This document shows, piece by piece, positions 18,516-31,231 of a DNA stretch of 64,000 bases (positions within the stretch are counted from its first letter, which is position 1; the number at the start of each line of letters is the position of its first letter). The notes beneath the pieces are model-generated. The model was not told the origin of the DNA. It searched no databases and saw only the letters and a program-made list of their open reading frames with translations. The translations under genes and the position numbers were made by a program. Source of the DNA: Glycine soja (lineage: Eukaryota > Streptophyta > Magnoliopsida > Fabales > Fabaceae); assembly GCF_004193775.1 (NCBI RefSeq), contig NC_041002.1, positions 40,090,038 through 40,154,037 of the forward strand, given 5' to 3'.

Positions 18516-19768
18516 CGAGTGAATAGGCAATTTAGTCCCTGAGATTGTACCCATTTTGCATATTAGTCCCCAACTTAATATTAAATTCAAAATAGTCTCT
18601 ATCTTTACAAAAGTGTTGCAAAATAGTCATTCCGTTAAATTTTAAAGTAACACCGTTAGTGAGGTCAATTTTAGTGCCACGTGGACTATCCAACGTGGCA
18701 CTAAAGGATGACGTGGCATGACACGTGGATGTGTCTCCTAAAAGATGCCACGTCATTTGATGATAACAAAACGAGTAAATAGGCAATTTAGTCCCTGACT
18801 TTGTACCCCTGTTGCATATTAGTCCCTAACTTAATGAAAAATTCAAAATAGTCCCTATCTTTTGCATAAGTGTTGCAAAATAGTCCCTAACTTAAAAGAT
18901 GCCGGAAATCGTGCTTAAAGTGTCCATGTATTGCAAAGGTTGTGCCTAACACAATTTCTGGTGGCACAGATTCCTCATTGAATTCCTTGTCATCTTTTGA
19001 TTCCTCTGATTTTTTCTCTTCTTCTTTCTTTTCTTCTTCATTTGCTTTTTTCTCCTCCACTTTGTTTTCCTCTGGTTTTTGTCTTCCTATTCAAAACACA
19101 CACAAAAAAAATCAGAACTCGGAATGATATATTGATGGTAATTGAAGAAAAAAAAAGAGGAAAAGAGAATGGTTATGCAGACCTCGCCCATTGGTGTTGA
19201 CGGCTACAGAGATAAGGTTGTTGCTGTGGATTTTTGGTTCTTTTTATTTATGCAAGTGTGTGTGGGTTCTTTTTCGTATATATGCCTCAATTAGTTCAGA
19301 ACCATCAAATTTGAAGAAGCCACTCATTTTATCATCATCAAATGATGTGGCACTAAAATTGACCTCACTAACAACATTACTTTAAAATTTAACGAAAGGA
19401 CTATTTTGCAATACTTATGCAAAAGATAGGGACTATTTTGAATTTTTCATTAAGTTAGGGACTAATATGCAACAGGGGTACAAAGTCAGGGACTAAATTT
19501 CCTATTTACTCATTTTGTTATCATCAAATGACGTGGCATCTTTTAAGAGGTACATCCACGTGTCATGCCACGTCATCCTTTAGTGCCACGTTGGATAGTC
19601 CACGTGGCACTAAAATTGACATCATTAACGGTGTTACTTTAAAATTTAACAGAAGGACTATTTTGCAACACTTTTGCAAAGATAGGGACTATTTTGAATT
19701 TAATATTAAGTTAGGGACTAATATGCAAAATGGATACAATCTCAGGGACTAAATTGCCTATTCACTCG
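18516..19768. mobile_element. Large inverted-repeat (Mutator-like) element carrying a HIPP gene fragment
   Basis: Left arm 18516-18898 and right arm about 19335-19768 are inverted copies starting CGAGTGAATAGGCAATTTAG. Each arm holds two related units, with outer and inner copies of gactaaattgcctattnactc (near 18516, 18775, 19500, 19750). Between the arms is gene-derived sequence. Long TIRs plus captured exons suggest a Pack-MULE-like element. I found no 9-bp duplication: the left flank is carrier-gene sequence and the right flank is copia LTR, so a deletion or rearrangement at one edge is likely. Confidence 0.65.
18902..19191 (-). pseudogene. Heavy-metal-associated isoprenylated protein (HIPP-like) gene fragment, internally inverted
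   Basis: On the minus strand an ATGGGCGAG first exon (19183-19191) is followed by a GT donor. After an intron, an exon from 19086 to about 18945 encodes a Lys/Glu-rich linker (EEKKANEEEKKEEEKK) ending PPEIVL. The expected HMA domain does not continue. Instead the plus strand at 18902-18946 encodes PEIVLKVSMYCKGCA, the start of an HMA domain with its CXXC copper/metal motif. So the fragment was inverted at the PEIVL point. The exon 1 and exon 2 phases do not match, another sign of decay. Family known for metal binding; no function expected here. Confidence 0.7.
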
Positions 19769-21122
19769 TAGGAAAAATAATAACAAATACAAAAATTTAA
19801 TATACGTCCACAAAATCTTCTCAAAAGAATCTCTCTATTACAAAAATGATTACAATATTGTAACTCACACCAACCAAATAATGTATCATTCTAGAAACCC
19901 GAGTATCTCACTCAATTGTTACAAGAAATGATAACACTGACATTAAAGTGACTTTGTTTCACAATCTCTCTTCTCACACATCTCTCCATGTGTTGTGTTT
20001 CTCCACTAAATCTCTCCTATGTTTATAATGAAGAATGTCACCAACTATAATAAATAATCTCTCTTAGAAGTGGAAACAAAAACAACTTTCAATGCATTTA
20101 TTCAATTAAAGTTCATCTAGTAAAATGTAATTTATCACTTTGCATTTAAACCACCTAAACCTTAGTGATAAAAAAATTCAATTTCCAATGTGCATGTATC
20201 TTATCTTTTGTTTGAAACTCTACAATTCTCCCTCTCAAGGCAAAAGAGAAATATTCTTCAATTAATTTGAAAGTGAACAAACTCCCTCTCTAATGGAAGT
20301 ATCTCCCAACACTTCTACAACGTTAGAAAATTTCACTTTCTTCTTCACTTTGCTATCACGGTTCCTCTTCAAGGTTTGTCCATCCAAATAGAAAATATTA
20401 CCTTTATTTTTCTCTCCTCGTAACACCAAGTGTCTCCCCTTGTATACCTTCCATCCCCACTTTAAACCAACATATGTGTACCCTCGTGATGTCTTCTCCC
20501 CCATCTTGAATCTTTGTGTGCTCCCAACTATAGCTTTGATAACACTGTTAGGTAATCAACAGTCCCTCAAATAAAATTATCCACACCCACAAAGGATTGT
20601 GAGAACACATCAAAGATTACACCATAGGAAAAATAATAACAAATACAGGAATTTAACGTGGTTCGACACCTCTTGCCTACGTCCATGAAATCGTCTCAAA
20701 AGGTATTTCCCTATCACAAAAATGATCACAAGATTGTAACTCACCCCCAAATAGTGTATCACTCTGCAAACCCAAGTACCTCACTCAATAGTTACAAGAA
20801 ATGATAACACTCTCACACAAAGATATGTTTCTCTCTACAAAGTGACTTTGTTTTAGAATCTTTCTTCTCACAGACTCTTTCTTCATGTGTTGTGTTTCTC
20901 CACTAAATCTCTTCTCTATTTATAGTGAAGATTGCCAGCAACTATAATAAATAAAGTCTCTTGGAAGTTGAAACAAAAACAACTTTCAATGCATCTATTC
21001 AACTAAGGTTCATCTAGTAAAATGTAATCTTTTACTTTGCATTCAAACCACCTAAACCTTAATGATAAAAAATTCAATTTCCAATATGCATGCACCGTAT
21101 CTTTTGGCTTGAAACTCTACCA
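19769..21122 (-). mobile_element. Internally deleted copia retrotransposon remnant
   Basis: Minus orientation. The 5' LTR is 20546-21122 (TG...CA on the plus strand, 577 bp). A primer site TGTTATCAAAGC-like (plus 20533-20545) follows. About 300 bp of interior is left, then a purine tract and the 3' LTR at 19769-20224, which lacks about 80 bp where the HIPP-bearing inverted-repeat element abuts. LTRs share acgtggttcgac- and aggaaaaataataac-type sequence, a common legume LTR motif. Interior and LTR divergence indicate moderate age. Confidence 0.75.
20262..20504 (-). pseudogene. Copia internal fragment (80 codons)
   Basis: Begins ATG GGG GAG about 30 bp after the primer site. It contains WKVYKGRHLVLRGEKNKG and a following YLDG, resembling the region just before the GAG-pre-integrase zinc motif of copia proteins. 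Gag, protease, integrase and RT are missing. Assignment rests on weak similarity and position between LTRs. Confidence 0.5.
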
Positions 21123-21540
21123 AAAAGAGGATAAGTTGGTTGGTGCTGCTGAGAGAGAGGTTAGCGCCAATTTTAAAGTATGAATGAAAGAAGAAAGATG
21201 GAGAAGGGAATGTTTTTTCTATTGTTTCCCATTTTCATTCTTTGTTTCAGTTTTTTTTTTCTCTTAAGACATTTTTCACATCATACCATCTTTTTTTGCC
21301 TTTCCTTATTGTTTTTGTGTGAGAAACTATAGTGAGAGTGAGTGAGAATTTAATGCGTGCTTATATTTTTGTTTGGGTTATGCTAGTAGTGCTCTTGTTT
21401 AAAAAATCAAAACGAAAAAGTTTTATGGCAAATCATACAAGAGCACACTTTTTTTTACAATAAAATATTGGTATTATTCAAGTGAAACATAACTCACTAC
21501 ATCTTTATGAATAAATGCATTTTATACATAATTTATATAT
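21123..21540. other. AT-rich spacer
   Basis: No gene, repeat ends or RNA gene that I can support. Confidence 0.4.
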
Positions 21541-22476
21541 TATTTTTTGGTATTATTTAATTTTATTTTAATTTCCTAAAATACTTGACGATGATAAGTT
21601 TATTGTTGTCATTCATCAGGGTTATTATATATTGTAAAGTTTGCACTCTTTTCAGACATTAATGAATGAAATCTATTTTTTTTTTTTGTTTATTTCTCTA
21701 GCGTTTGTTTGTAGTTTTGATTATATTTTCTTGGGAGTAATGGTAGAGTAAAGTTAGCACTGTATCAAATGGTTCTTTGATTAACTTACTTTGCCTCCCC
21801 CACATGCAATCTCAATTACCAATGGCCACCACAACAACAATCCATGGAAGCCACATTCACATTTATACTACCCTCTTGAACTGTCACAACACACCACAAA
21901 TTTCCATCACCAACCACCGTTGTCACCTTAGTGGTGGCCACCACAATAGTCTCTAACACCAAATTTTCCCTTTGTCAAACCCTTAACAATATGGTTCAAA
22001 CCCATAGTGGCCTCCATCATCACCTACACACGATTAAAATTTTCCTTGTATCCCTATACTTTTTCTCCTTCTTCATCACACCATTTTTACTCCATTGCTT
22101 TTCTGCAACCTCAATACATCTCTCAGACCCTAACCACGACAACCATTTTCACTACTGCATAACCACAACTGCAAGATGAAAATGTCCCAAATCCTTATAC
22201 CTTTTCCCAACCACCATCGACACAGTACACTAACATTCTAAACCCTAGACAACCCCCAACCAATTTTCCCGCATATCCCCAATCTAATTTCACTCCATCC
22301 ACACCATTATTTTTAGAATTTCAACCCTACTCTCTTTCTTTCCCCCCCTCTCAAAACCAAAACCCACCACCCTATTGGCAATAACCAAATGCTCGTCCCT
22401 TGCCTACATCCAACACTGTAAAAATTTGAACCCAACCTCAAATTCAAACAACTTTTGTCACACAATCCGTTAAACA

Positions 22477-25400
22477 TGATAGAATATATGTAATTATTTT
22501 AAATTTTTTATATTTGGTAAATATCTTCCATATTACATTAGGCATTATTTAGCTGTAAATTAGTCAAAGACTCTCCTAAACTCTAGCCTAGCTTGTAGTC
22601 TTGACATCAAACTTATATTAATGTATATTTCGCAGACAAATGAATGAGAATAGCCATGGAACATATTTCCTTTATGGTATCAGCCTAGGTTTCCTCTCCT
22701 CTCCTCCACCTAGCCACCATTCCTACCACCTCTTTTTACTTTCTTCCACTCCCCTTCTCCCTATTTGTCGCACTTAATGGATGGCCAACCCAAATTTCAC
22801 CCGAATTTAGCAATCACCAACGTGAAACAATTGATGTGGCCATGTAACAATTGATGTATGCCACTATATCATAAGACATTCTCAATTCAATACTTGTGAT
22901 AGATGACTCGGTCGAGCAATGTTGGAAATGACTTGTTACTATTTTCCAAGACAACAAACACTCGAGGGTTGTCCACCTCAAAAACCAATTCTCAAACACG
23001 AATTTAGAGGATTTTTCTACGACCAAAGCCTGTTGCAACCGCCTCAAGCTTCTAGTCGATCAATTGGTGATTATTGATGCTCTGGTATGTAATACTCGTT
23101 TAGTCTTGAAGATGATTGCAAGACTAACCGATGCCTATGTTGGTTTTGTAACATACCTTTAACAACATGATCCCTTGCTGCCATTTGAAACTGTCAAGTC
23201 TAGATTGGAACTCAAAGAGCCAACAATTCTTCAACAACCTACTCATGAATCTAGCTCATCTTCTTCTACAGATGCCCTTGTTGCAAATTCCCAAAATTCT
23301 GATGATGATATGAATCACCAAAATGCCTCTCAAGGTAATCATAATCATCATAATAATAATTATAGTGGGAACAAGGGCAACAACAAGAAAAACAACAAAA
23401 ATTCAGGTGGTTAGGACTTTGACAAAGGTGGTTGCGATGGCGGTGGCTCCAATGCGGACAACAACAATAGTCGGAGCTTCGGCAGGGTGCTGGCGGTGGC
23501 AGTCGCAGACAGTAGCAGCAATGGCAGACTCCTTGGCAATGAGTGTGGCAGCAAGGTGCTCCTTGGATTGTGGCGCCATGTCCATATCCCATATATAGTT
23601 GGGCCAGACTCATAGAACTCAAAGGCCAGAATGGCTTGGTCTCCTTGGATCTAGACCATAGCAGGCAACATTTAACACTACCACACCCAGCCCTACAAAT
23701 ATCGAAGTAGCTATTTATACTCTAAGTCTTGCTCAACAAACCCGTCATGGTATATGGACATCGGAGCAGCATCTTATATGACTTCCTCGCAAGGTAATCT
23801 CTCATCCTATTTTAATTTTAGCAAAAATAATGGTATAATTGTCAGAAATGATCAATCTATTCCTATTCGTGGTTTTGGTAGTGCTAATTTATCACCCTCA
23901 CACTCTCGATTAGTGTTAAAAAATGTTCTTCATGCCCCTAACTTGATTAAAAACTTAGTTTCAGTTTGCAAATTTACTATCAATAACCAAGTTTTTGTTG
24001 AATTTGATTCATTTGGATTTTCTATGAAGGATTTTCAGACAAGGATGACATTGATGAGATGTAATAGTTGGGGTGAGCTCTATCCCATTACCACTACCAT
24101 AAATCAAGCCAACTCACCTTCAACTTTTGCAGCTTTGTCTTCTTCTCTATGGCATCACCGTTTAGGTCACCTGAGAGATCCTGTTTTAGACTCTCTTAGG
24201 CGAAATAATTTGATTGAATATAATAAAACTAGAAAATCTCATGTTTGTCATTCTTGTTCTCTTGGTAAACATGTTAAATTGCCATTTATTGATTCTCATA
24301 ACTCTACTTATATGCCATTTGATATTTTGCATAGTGATATATGGACATCTCCTGTTTTAAGTTCTGCTGGTCACAAATGTTATGCGCTCTATTTGGATGA
24401 TTATTCAAAATTTTTATGGACTTTTCCTATTTCCAAAAAATCTCAAGTTTATTCTACTTTTATTACCTTTAGAGCCTATATCAAAACTCAATTCGAATGA
24501 GAATTAAAAAATATCCAATGTGACAATGGTAGAGAATATGACAATGGCCCCTTTTTTGAGTCTTTGTAAAGCTAATGGAATTTCTTTTCATTTTTCATGC
24601 CCTCATACTTCATCTAAAAATGGAAAAACCAAAAGAAAAAATTGTTTTATTAACAAGATTATTCGCACATTGTTAGCTCATGTCTCACTACCTCTCTTAC
24701 TCTGGCACCATGCATTACAAATGCCAACATATCTCCTTAACATCTTACCAAGAAAAACTCTTGCCTATCAATCTCCTTTGAAAATTCTATACTAAAAAGA
24801 CCTATCATACTCTCACTTACAAGTTTTTGATTGCTTATGTTATCCTCTTTTTCCTTCCACTACGATAAATAAGCTCCAACCTCGTTCCACACCTTTTGTC
24901 TTTCTAGGTTAACCATCAAATCATCAAGGTTACAAATGCTATGATTTATCCTCAAATAAAATCATCATTAGCTATCACGTATTATTTGATGAAAATCAAT
25001 TCTCATTCTCAAAGTTTCATACTCCAACTTCCTCCATTTATGATTTCCTACATGGTGGACTTTCACCTTATGTGATCCATCATCTCCACAATCAAGCCAC
25101 TCGTCAAACAAATGTGTCGGCCCAGAAAACTCAACCATCACCTCATCCAGCCCAATCAGCTCACCCATCTCCTCAGTCGACCCAGTTAGCTCACCATTCG
25201 CCTGGTTATGGTGTAGGTCAACAGGTTGGCATGAATTGTGGAGAAAATTTTAGCCTGGTAGTCAAAATGGCAACCATTCACACAATGCTCAGTCTTGCTC
25301 TTTCTAAGGCATGGCCCATTCACCAGTTGGATGTCAAAAATGCATTCTTGCACAGTGAACTAAAAGAAACAGTGTACATGCATCAACCCTTAGGTTTCAA

Positions 25401-26738
25401 GGATCCGGATTGTCCTAATCATGTTTGTCTTTTGCAGAAATCATTATATGGGCTCAAGCAAGCTCCTAGAGCTTGGTATAAATGATTTGTTGATTATGTT
25501 TCTTCTATTGGGTTTTCTTAAAGCAAGTCTGATAACTCTTTTTTGATCTACTGGAACGATACTGCTATGGATTACATTCTTCTATATGTCGATGATATCA
25601 TCTTAACTGCTTCTTTTGATACTCTTCGTAAGTTTATCATGACTCTCCTTAGCTTAGAATTTGCCATGAAAGACTTGGGTCCACTGAGTTACTTCTTGGG
25701 TATAGCTGTTACTCGTCATGCATGTGGCCTATTTTTATCTCTGAAAAAATAAGCAGAAGAAATCATCAAACGTGCTGGCATGTCCTCTTGTAAGCCTTGT
25801 CCTACTTCGGTTGATACTAAACCAAAACTCAGTGTTATGTCTAGCACTCCGTATAAGGATTTGTCTCACTACCACAGCCTTGCAGGAGCTTTATAGTATC
25901 TCACTTTCACGAGACCTAATATCACTTATGTAGTACAACAAATCTATTTATTTATGCATAATCCGATGGATAAACATATGCAAGCTCTCAAGCGCATCCT
26001 ATGCTACATTCAGAGTACACTACATCATAGCCCTACATCTTTATCCTTCTTCGATAAGCTCTCTGATTTCTTATACAAATGCAGATTAGAGTGGATGCCC
26101 GGATACTAGGAGATTCTCTTCTGGTTATTGTGTGTTTCTTGGAGGTAATTTGCTCTCATGGTCTTTCAAATGTCAAGCCACACTTTCTCTCTCTAGTGCT
26201 GAAGCAAAATGCGAAGGCATTGCTAATGTGGTTTCTGAGTCATGTTGGTTATGCAATCTTCTTCTGGAGCTGTCCTATTCAGAAGGCTACATTGGTTTAC
26301 TGTTATAATGTTGGTGCAATATACCTTTCTAGAAATCCAGTTTAACATCAATGCACTAAACACATCAATATGGATATTCATTTTGTTCATGAGAAAGTTG
26401 CTCGTGGACAAGTACGTGTCCTACATGTCCCCTGGTACTATCATATTACAAATATTTTTACAAAAGGACTTCCTTTGGTGTTATTTTAGGATTTCAGGGA
26501 CAGTCTTAGTGTATGAGAACCTCACTTCGATTGCAGGGGTGTGATAGAATATATGTAATTATTGTAAATATTTTATATTCGGTAAATGTCTTCCATATTA
26601 CATTAGGCATTATTTAGCTGTAAATTAGTCAAAGACTATCCTAAACTCTAGCCTAGCTTGTAACCTTGACTTTAACTTGTATCAATGTATATTACACAGA
26701 CAAAGGAATGAGAATAACCATAAAACATATTTCCTTTA
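22477..26738 (+). mobile_element. Degenerate Ty1-copia retrotransposon
   Basis: LTRs 22477-22674 and 26542-26738 (198 and 197 bp, starting TGATAGAATATATG and ending CCTTTA). Perfect AAACA target duplication (22472-22476, 26739-26743). Primer site TGGTATCAGCCTAGG directly after the 5' LTR; purine tract GCAGGGGTG before the 3' LTR. LTRs differ by many substitutions, so it is clearly older than the 8382 element. Confidence 0.9.
22780..26480 (+). pseudogene. Copia gag-pol, multiply broken
   Basis: Gag C-terminus is Asn/His-rich (about 23320-23410). The protease active site reads WYMDIGAAS (23745-23775), with Ile where the catalytic D-S/T-G needs Ser or Thr. GAG-pre-integrase LWHHRLGHL and CHSCSLGKH lie at about 24150-24270, followed by integrase DILHSDIWTSPV. 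RT has QLDVKNAFLHSELKETVYM and LLYVDDIILTA (about 25330-25600), then RNase H remnants with LSSAEAKCEGIA (about 26190-26225). Stops and frameshifts occur between almost all blocks. Order matches copia; lineage not assigned. Confidence 0.88.
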
Positions 26739-26743
26739 AAACA

Positions 26744-27330
26744 AATAGTTCAAAAAATCCCTCCTCTTTCATCAGAACAGTTGCAAAACCATTAGCCTCA
26801 CTGTGCCCACGATTGGCAACTCTTAGGTTGTTGTCCTCCTCCTCTGCAAGCACTTCCACATTGTTTTCGATGCCTACTGCAAACTTGTCCACACTTTTGT
26901 CGTCTTCCTTTGCTCAAACTTTTATGATGTCGTCGTCCTGCTCCTCAAGACCATCCAAGATATCGTCAAGGTCGTTTCCGGACAGTTCTTTGTCTTCATG
27001 AAAGTCACACTTTCCATCATCACACCTTACGCGCTCACGCACCGCATAGCAACACTCAAGCTCATTATCGTTGTGTGCGTAAAGTTTGTATGTCTCCTCA
27101 TCTTCATCAGAATCCCAAACAACTTTGTCGACCCCAAGCTACTCATGCGACATGTGGTGGAGACTGCCTTGGTAGCCGCCACAATTACCCATGTCATCAT
27201 GTGGTTCCATCTCAACCAAGTCCTCCTCAACCCTTGCATTTTGGAAAACAATTTGCAGCAAATTGTTTTTGTTTGACTCTTGGGTTGGGTTTGCAAAAGT
27301 GATGCCCAATCCGCCAATAACACCTTCCAC
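26744..27330 (-). pseudogene. Unrecognised acidic reading frame
   Basis: On the minus strand about 195 codons run in a single frame with two stops (near 27140 and 26920). It is rich in Asp and Glu, for example VVWDSDEDEETYKLYAHND and NDLDDILDGLEEQDDD. It ends exactly at the AAACA duplication of the nested copia. I do not recognise the family. It could be a transposase N-terminal region or a captured host fragment in the old LTR element. Confidence 0.3.
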
Positions 27331-28299
27331 TATTTCTAATAGGTGTCATAATTCTCACTGTCGATTTCATTGTGACTTCCCAATTACCTTTAATCCTTAT
27401 CGTTCAATTTATTTTTTCAAAACTTTAGCAACCATCACAACCACACACATGTCTCACCTCAAGTTTCACTTTCTATTTCTCCACATGGTTTCCAAAACCA
27501 CTACGACACCAAGTTTCACACCTCCACATGCCCCTCCACTTTTTCGAAAACCACCTTCACCTTTTTTTTCCCAGACAACCATTACCATTCTTTTATAGTT
27601 AGATGCTTAAACGATATGCCTCCATCCAAACCATTCATCATTTTACAATCCCCAACTACCCTTTTAAACCAACCACATGCCCCTTTTTTTATGCACCACT
27701 TATCCATTCATGCTTCCCTTAAAATTTCACCCTTTGATCCACTTTTTGACAAACCACATGGATCCACCCTTCATTTACATTTTGACCCGTTGATAGCTTA
27801 ACCATTCTCTCTCCCTCTCTCTCTCTCTCTTTTTCTTTTAACCTTGACCAAGCCTAATTATATATTTATATTGCACCTAATTTCATCACTATCCCTCAAA
27901 ATCCATTCACATTGCCCACTTTTATTAAGGACCTTGAGGACAAGGTCCAAGTGAAATCCATGATAATGATAGATGGGCCTAAGAGGTCCAAATAACTTTT
28001 ATAGATTAGGTAATATAGATAATATCCTTTTAATGTTATTTAGTTTTATTTTAATTTTCTAATATACTTTATGATGACAACTGTATGGTTGTCATTCAAT
28101 AGGAGTTATTGTATATTGTAAAGTTTTTTACTCCATTGAGGCATCAATGAATGAAATCTAAATTTTATGTTTATCTCTTTAGCTTTTATTTCTAGCTTTA
28201 ATGGCATTTTCTTAATGGTAGAGTAGAATTAGCACTCTATCAGAATGTCTAAATGATAAAAGACTTCATCTAACCAGTATTTCTCATGAAAAATAAAAG

Positions 28300-29045
28300 T
28301 TAAGCCAGCTAGAGTGTGAGTTGATACATTCCCTTCTCTCTTAGTGAACACAAGAGATCGCGTCCAAGAACTCTTCTCCCAATTACTTTGCATTCATCCA
28401 CGATGATGTTAAAGTAACATCTAACATTCTTGTCTTAGCTACGCCATTGATCATAAAGTGTCTTGCAATCAGTTTCAAAACTGCTTGGAACAAATATAAG
28501 TCATGAGCCATTTGGAGAGCCCAACGGAGGGCTAGAACTTCCCCTATTTCCAGGGGATAATGAACCTCAGAGTAATTTGTTGTTGCTGCCACTACTTCTC
28601 CATTTTGGTGTATGGCCACCAAACCCCATCTAGTACCCTCTACTGCCCGAATAGAGGCATCAAAATTAATATTGATGTAACCCAACTTAGGCCTTCCCCA
28701 AATAATAACTTGTACCGATGCTCGTGTGGCTCCAAAAAATGTGTCTCACACACCAAGAACAATGCTGCTTTGGCCAAGACATGGTGAATCTCCCTTACCA
28801 CGGAGGACTCATTGGTTTATACTCGTCCATATCACCCACAACAAGTGATACACCCCCACCAGAAAATCTTCGTCACCTACACGCATCAATCTTCCTAACC
28901 AGTCATCAAAGGAATGCACCTCACCATCTATGCGAATAGAAAATTGGGAAGCAAATCATATCTTTTTCACTTCTAGGCATGTGATCCGAGGATTCTCCAC
29001 AGTTTCTTCTTCTTCTCTACACCGAGCACATGTTAAAATTATACA
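28300..29045 (-). pseudogene. LINE-type RNase H / zf-RVT remnant
   Basis: Minus frame 28383-28685 encodes GYININFDASI...WGLVAIHQNGEVVAAT...EIGEVLALRWALQMAHDL, the plant RNase H-like (RVT_3) domain at the end of LINE polyproteins. Upstream at about 28960-29045 there is a C-X2-C...H-poor zinc block (LTCARCREEEETVENPRITC) of zf-RVT type, separated by stops. RT and endonuclease regions are absent. It could instead come from a domesticated RNase H gene, but the zf-RVT match favours a LINE. Confidence 0.7.
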
Positions 29046-31231
29046 AGAGCATATTTTCAAGAGCATAGTTTTCGCATTTCAATATTTCCTATTCTTCATC
29101 AATTGTTTTTTCTATTTTATTTTAGTAACTAATGTTTTTAGAACACTGATTAGTATTTGTTTTTTTTTTTTTAGTTTACAAAGGTGTCTTATAAAATAAT
29201 TTAGGTATGTGGTTGTTGTTGTTTTTTATATAAAAAAATATGATTAGAAATAAAAATTCCAACAAAGATAATAATTTTTTATACGAATTAATTATCAGTA
29301 AAATTAATTATACCTAACATCTATAATATTATGATTTAAAAAAAGTAAAAATTTTAGAAAATAATTAAGAAGGGAAGAAAAAGATGTGAAATTGTAAAAA
29401 AAATAATAAAAAATTAAATTTTAAAATTAAAACAATTTATAGATGTTTTTGGTTTTGTGATTTTAAAAATTAAAAAATATATTCTTATCAAATATTTTTT
29501 TAGTTTTTATTTTTAAAATAAGAAAAATTCAAGAAGAGAAACAAATATACCTTAGATTTTTTTATCTATTATTATTTTCCCATGCATATTGATATATCTA
29601 TTATTTTCAGTTCTTCTGTCATGATTAATGCATAAATTTGATTTCTTGATTGTTTTTTATTTATATTTATTGTTTAATTTTTTAATTAATACGATTAATT
29701 TATGGTTTAAATATATTTTTTCTATGAAATTTTTAAATTTTACATTTGATTCTCTAATAATTTTTTCTTAACTTTTGGAGCTTAACATTTATTTTTATAT
29801 TTTGTTGGTGTCAGTTACATGGACTATGCTAAATTAACACATCACCCTCGGATGAAAAACATACGGACAGTTGTTATAAACTAAATAGAAAATTTGAAAA
29901 ACTTTCAAGACCAAAAACCTGTTTAAATCTTTATTTATTTAAGTAAAACTTTCAAATCCATATCTTTTTACACAAATAATTGAGAGTTTAGTACAAAGTT
30001 AGGATATTAAATTATTATAAAGCTATAAGATCCGAAAATTTATCAAATATCAAATATTTTATGGTGCCTTCTACCGTGAAGAAGTTGCCAAATGGTCTAT
30101 GATGAGAGTTTAAAAATGTGAAATAACCGGATATTGTAAGTTAAAATACTTCTGGTGTATTATATTTTGAATGTAAAAAATGAAATAACTACTTTGGTCC
30201 CTCTTTGCAAATTAAAAAAGTAAATGACAATTATGTCCCGTTTTTTTAAAAAAGAACATGTATAGTTATGTTATTAGTAAACCACTAAGCAAGAGTGAGA
30301 GCTTGGTTGGGAAGCGGTAGTAGACGGTCGATCCAGTCCCTATACTTAAGAATCAACCATTTTGAACTCAAAATTAAAAAAATGTGTTGATTTAGTCCGT
30401 CTATATAATTAAAATGGTCGGTTAGGAATTAAAATCATATGATTTTCAAATTTAAGGATTAAATACACATGTTTAGTTAAACCAAAAACTACTAAAATTA
30501 TAGGATCAAAATGATCAATTAAAAATATAAAGATTAAAATCAAATTTTACTGAAAGTAAAGGAATCAAAATCATATTTTACCCAAAAATTAAATTCCAAA
30601 CAAACAACACAACTTACTTTACATTACATAATAGGAAATTATTTAATGCACCTCTCATTTGCTTATAAATCTTTCTGAAATGTAATTTTACATTATGAAA
30701 ACATTTTTCTAAAATGTAGTTGATTGGAAAAATCTTTTTAGAGTGTAAATTTTTAAATTTCAGAGAGATATTTTGAGAATGGAATTTTACATTCTGAATT
30801 AGGTTTATGGAAGTTTATAATAATAATAATAATAATAATAATACAAAACTTAAAAAATCATATGAAAATCATGTTACATATTAATATGAAATTCATTTAT
30901 TCTTACTGATTGTTTTAATGAATATTTTTAATTATATTTCTCATTAGTAATAATTTTAATATTTTATAAAAAAATTAAAATCTATAAATCTATAAATGAA
31001 TAATATATTAGACAACTTGATAATTAGTAAGTTATTCAAAATATTTCTTATAAGTTATAATGCTATAAATTTAATAATTTTTTTAGAATATACTTATAAA
31101 ATAATTGAGTAAGAGGTGAAGAAAGTAATATCGGAGGTGCTAGAAGCAGTTGGCTACAAAATATAATCTCCCATTCAAACTCACGACTTTAGGACTTGCT
31201 ATTTTAGGCGGTCAACAACGACTTTTGCTTC
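29046..31231. other. AT-rich non-coding stretch with (TAA)n at 30816-30843
   Basis: No coding similarity, TIRs or RNA gene recognised. A TAA microsatellite of about nine units lies at 30816-30843. Confidence 0.5.

Larger units (their letters stand above)
21541..28242 (+). mobile_element. Old LTR element, host of a nested copia insertion
   Basis: Sequence at about 21541-21767 (ending tagcactgtatca) matches 27961-28242 (tgataatgatagatggg...tagcactctatca) at clear but reduced identity. This fits a truncated 5' LTR and a 282-bp 3' LTR. Just before the right copy, accttgaggacaaggtcc resembles the LEDKV end of gypsy pol frames in legumes. The interior is split by the copia at 22477-26738. Class and boundaries are inferred. 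Confidence 0.5.

Noticed and set aside
23266..23622. Cys/His-rich minus-strand frame
   Set aside because: Antisense of the Asn/Gly-rich copia gag tail; composition artefact.
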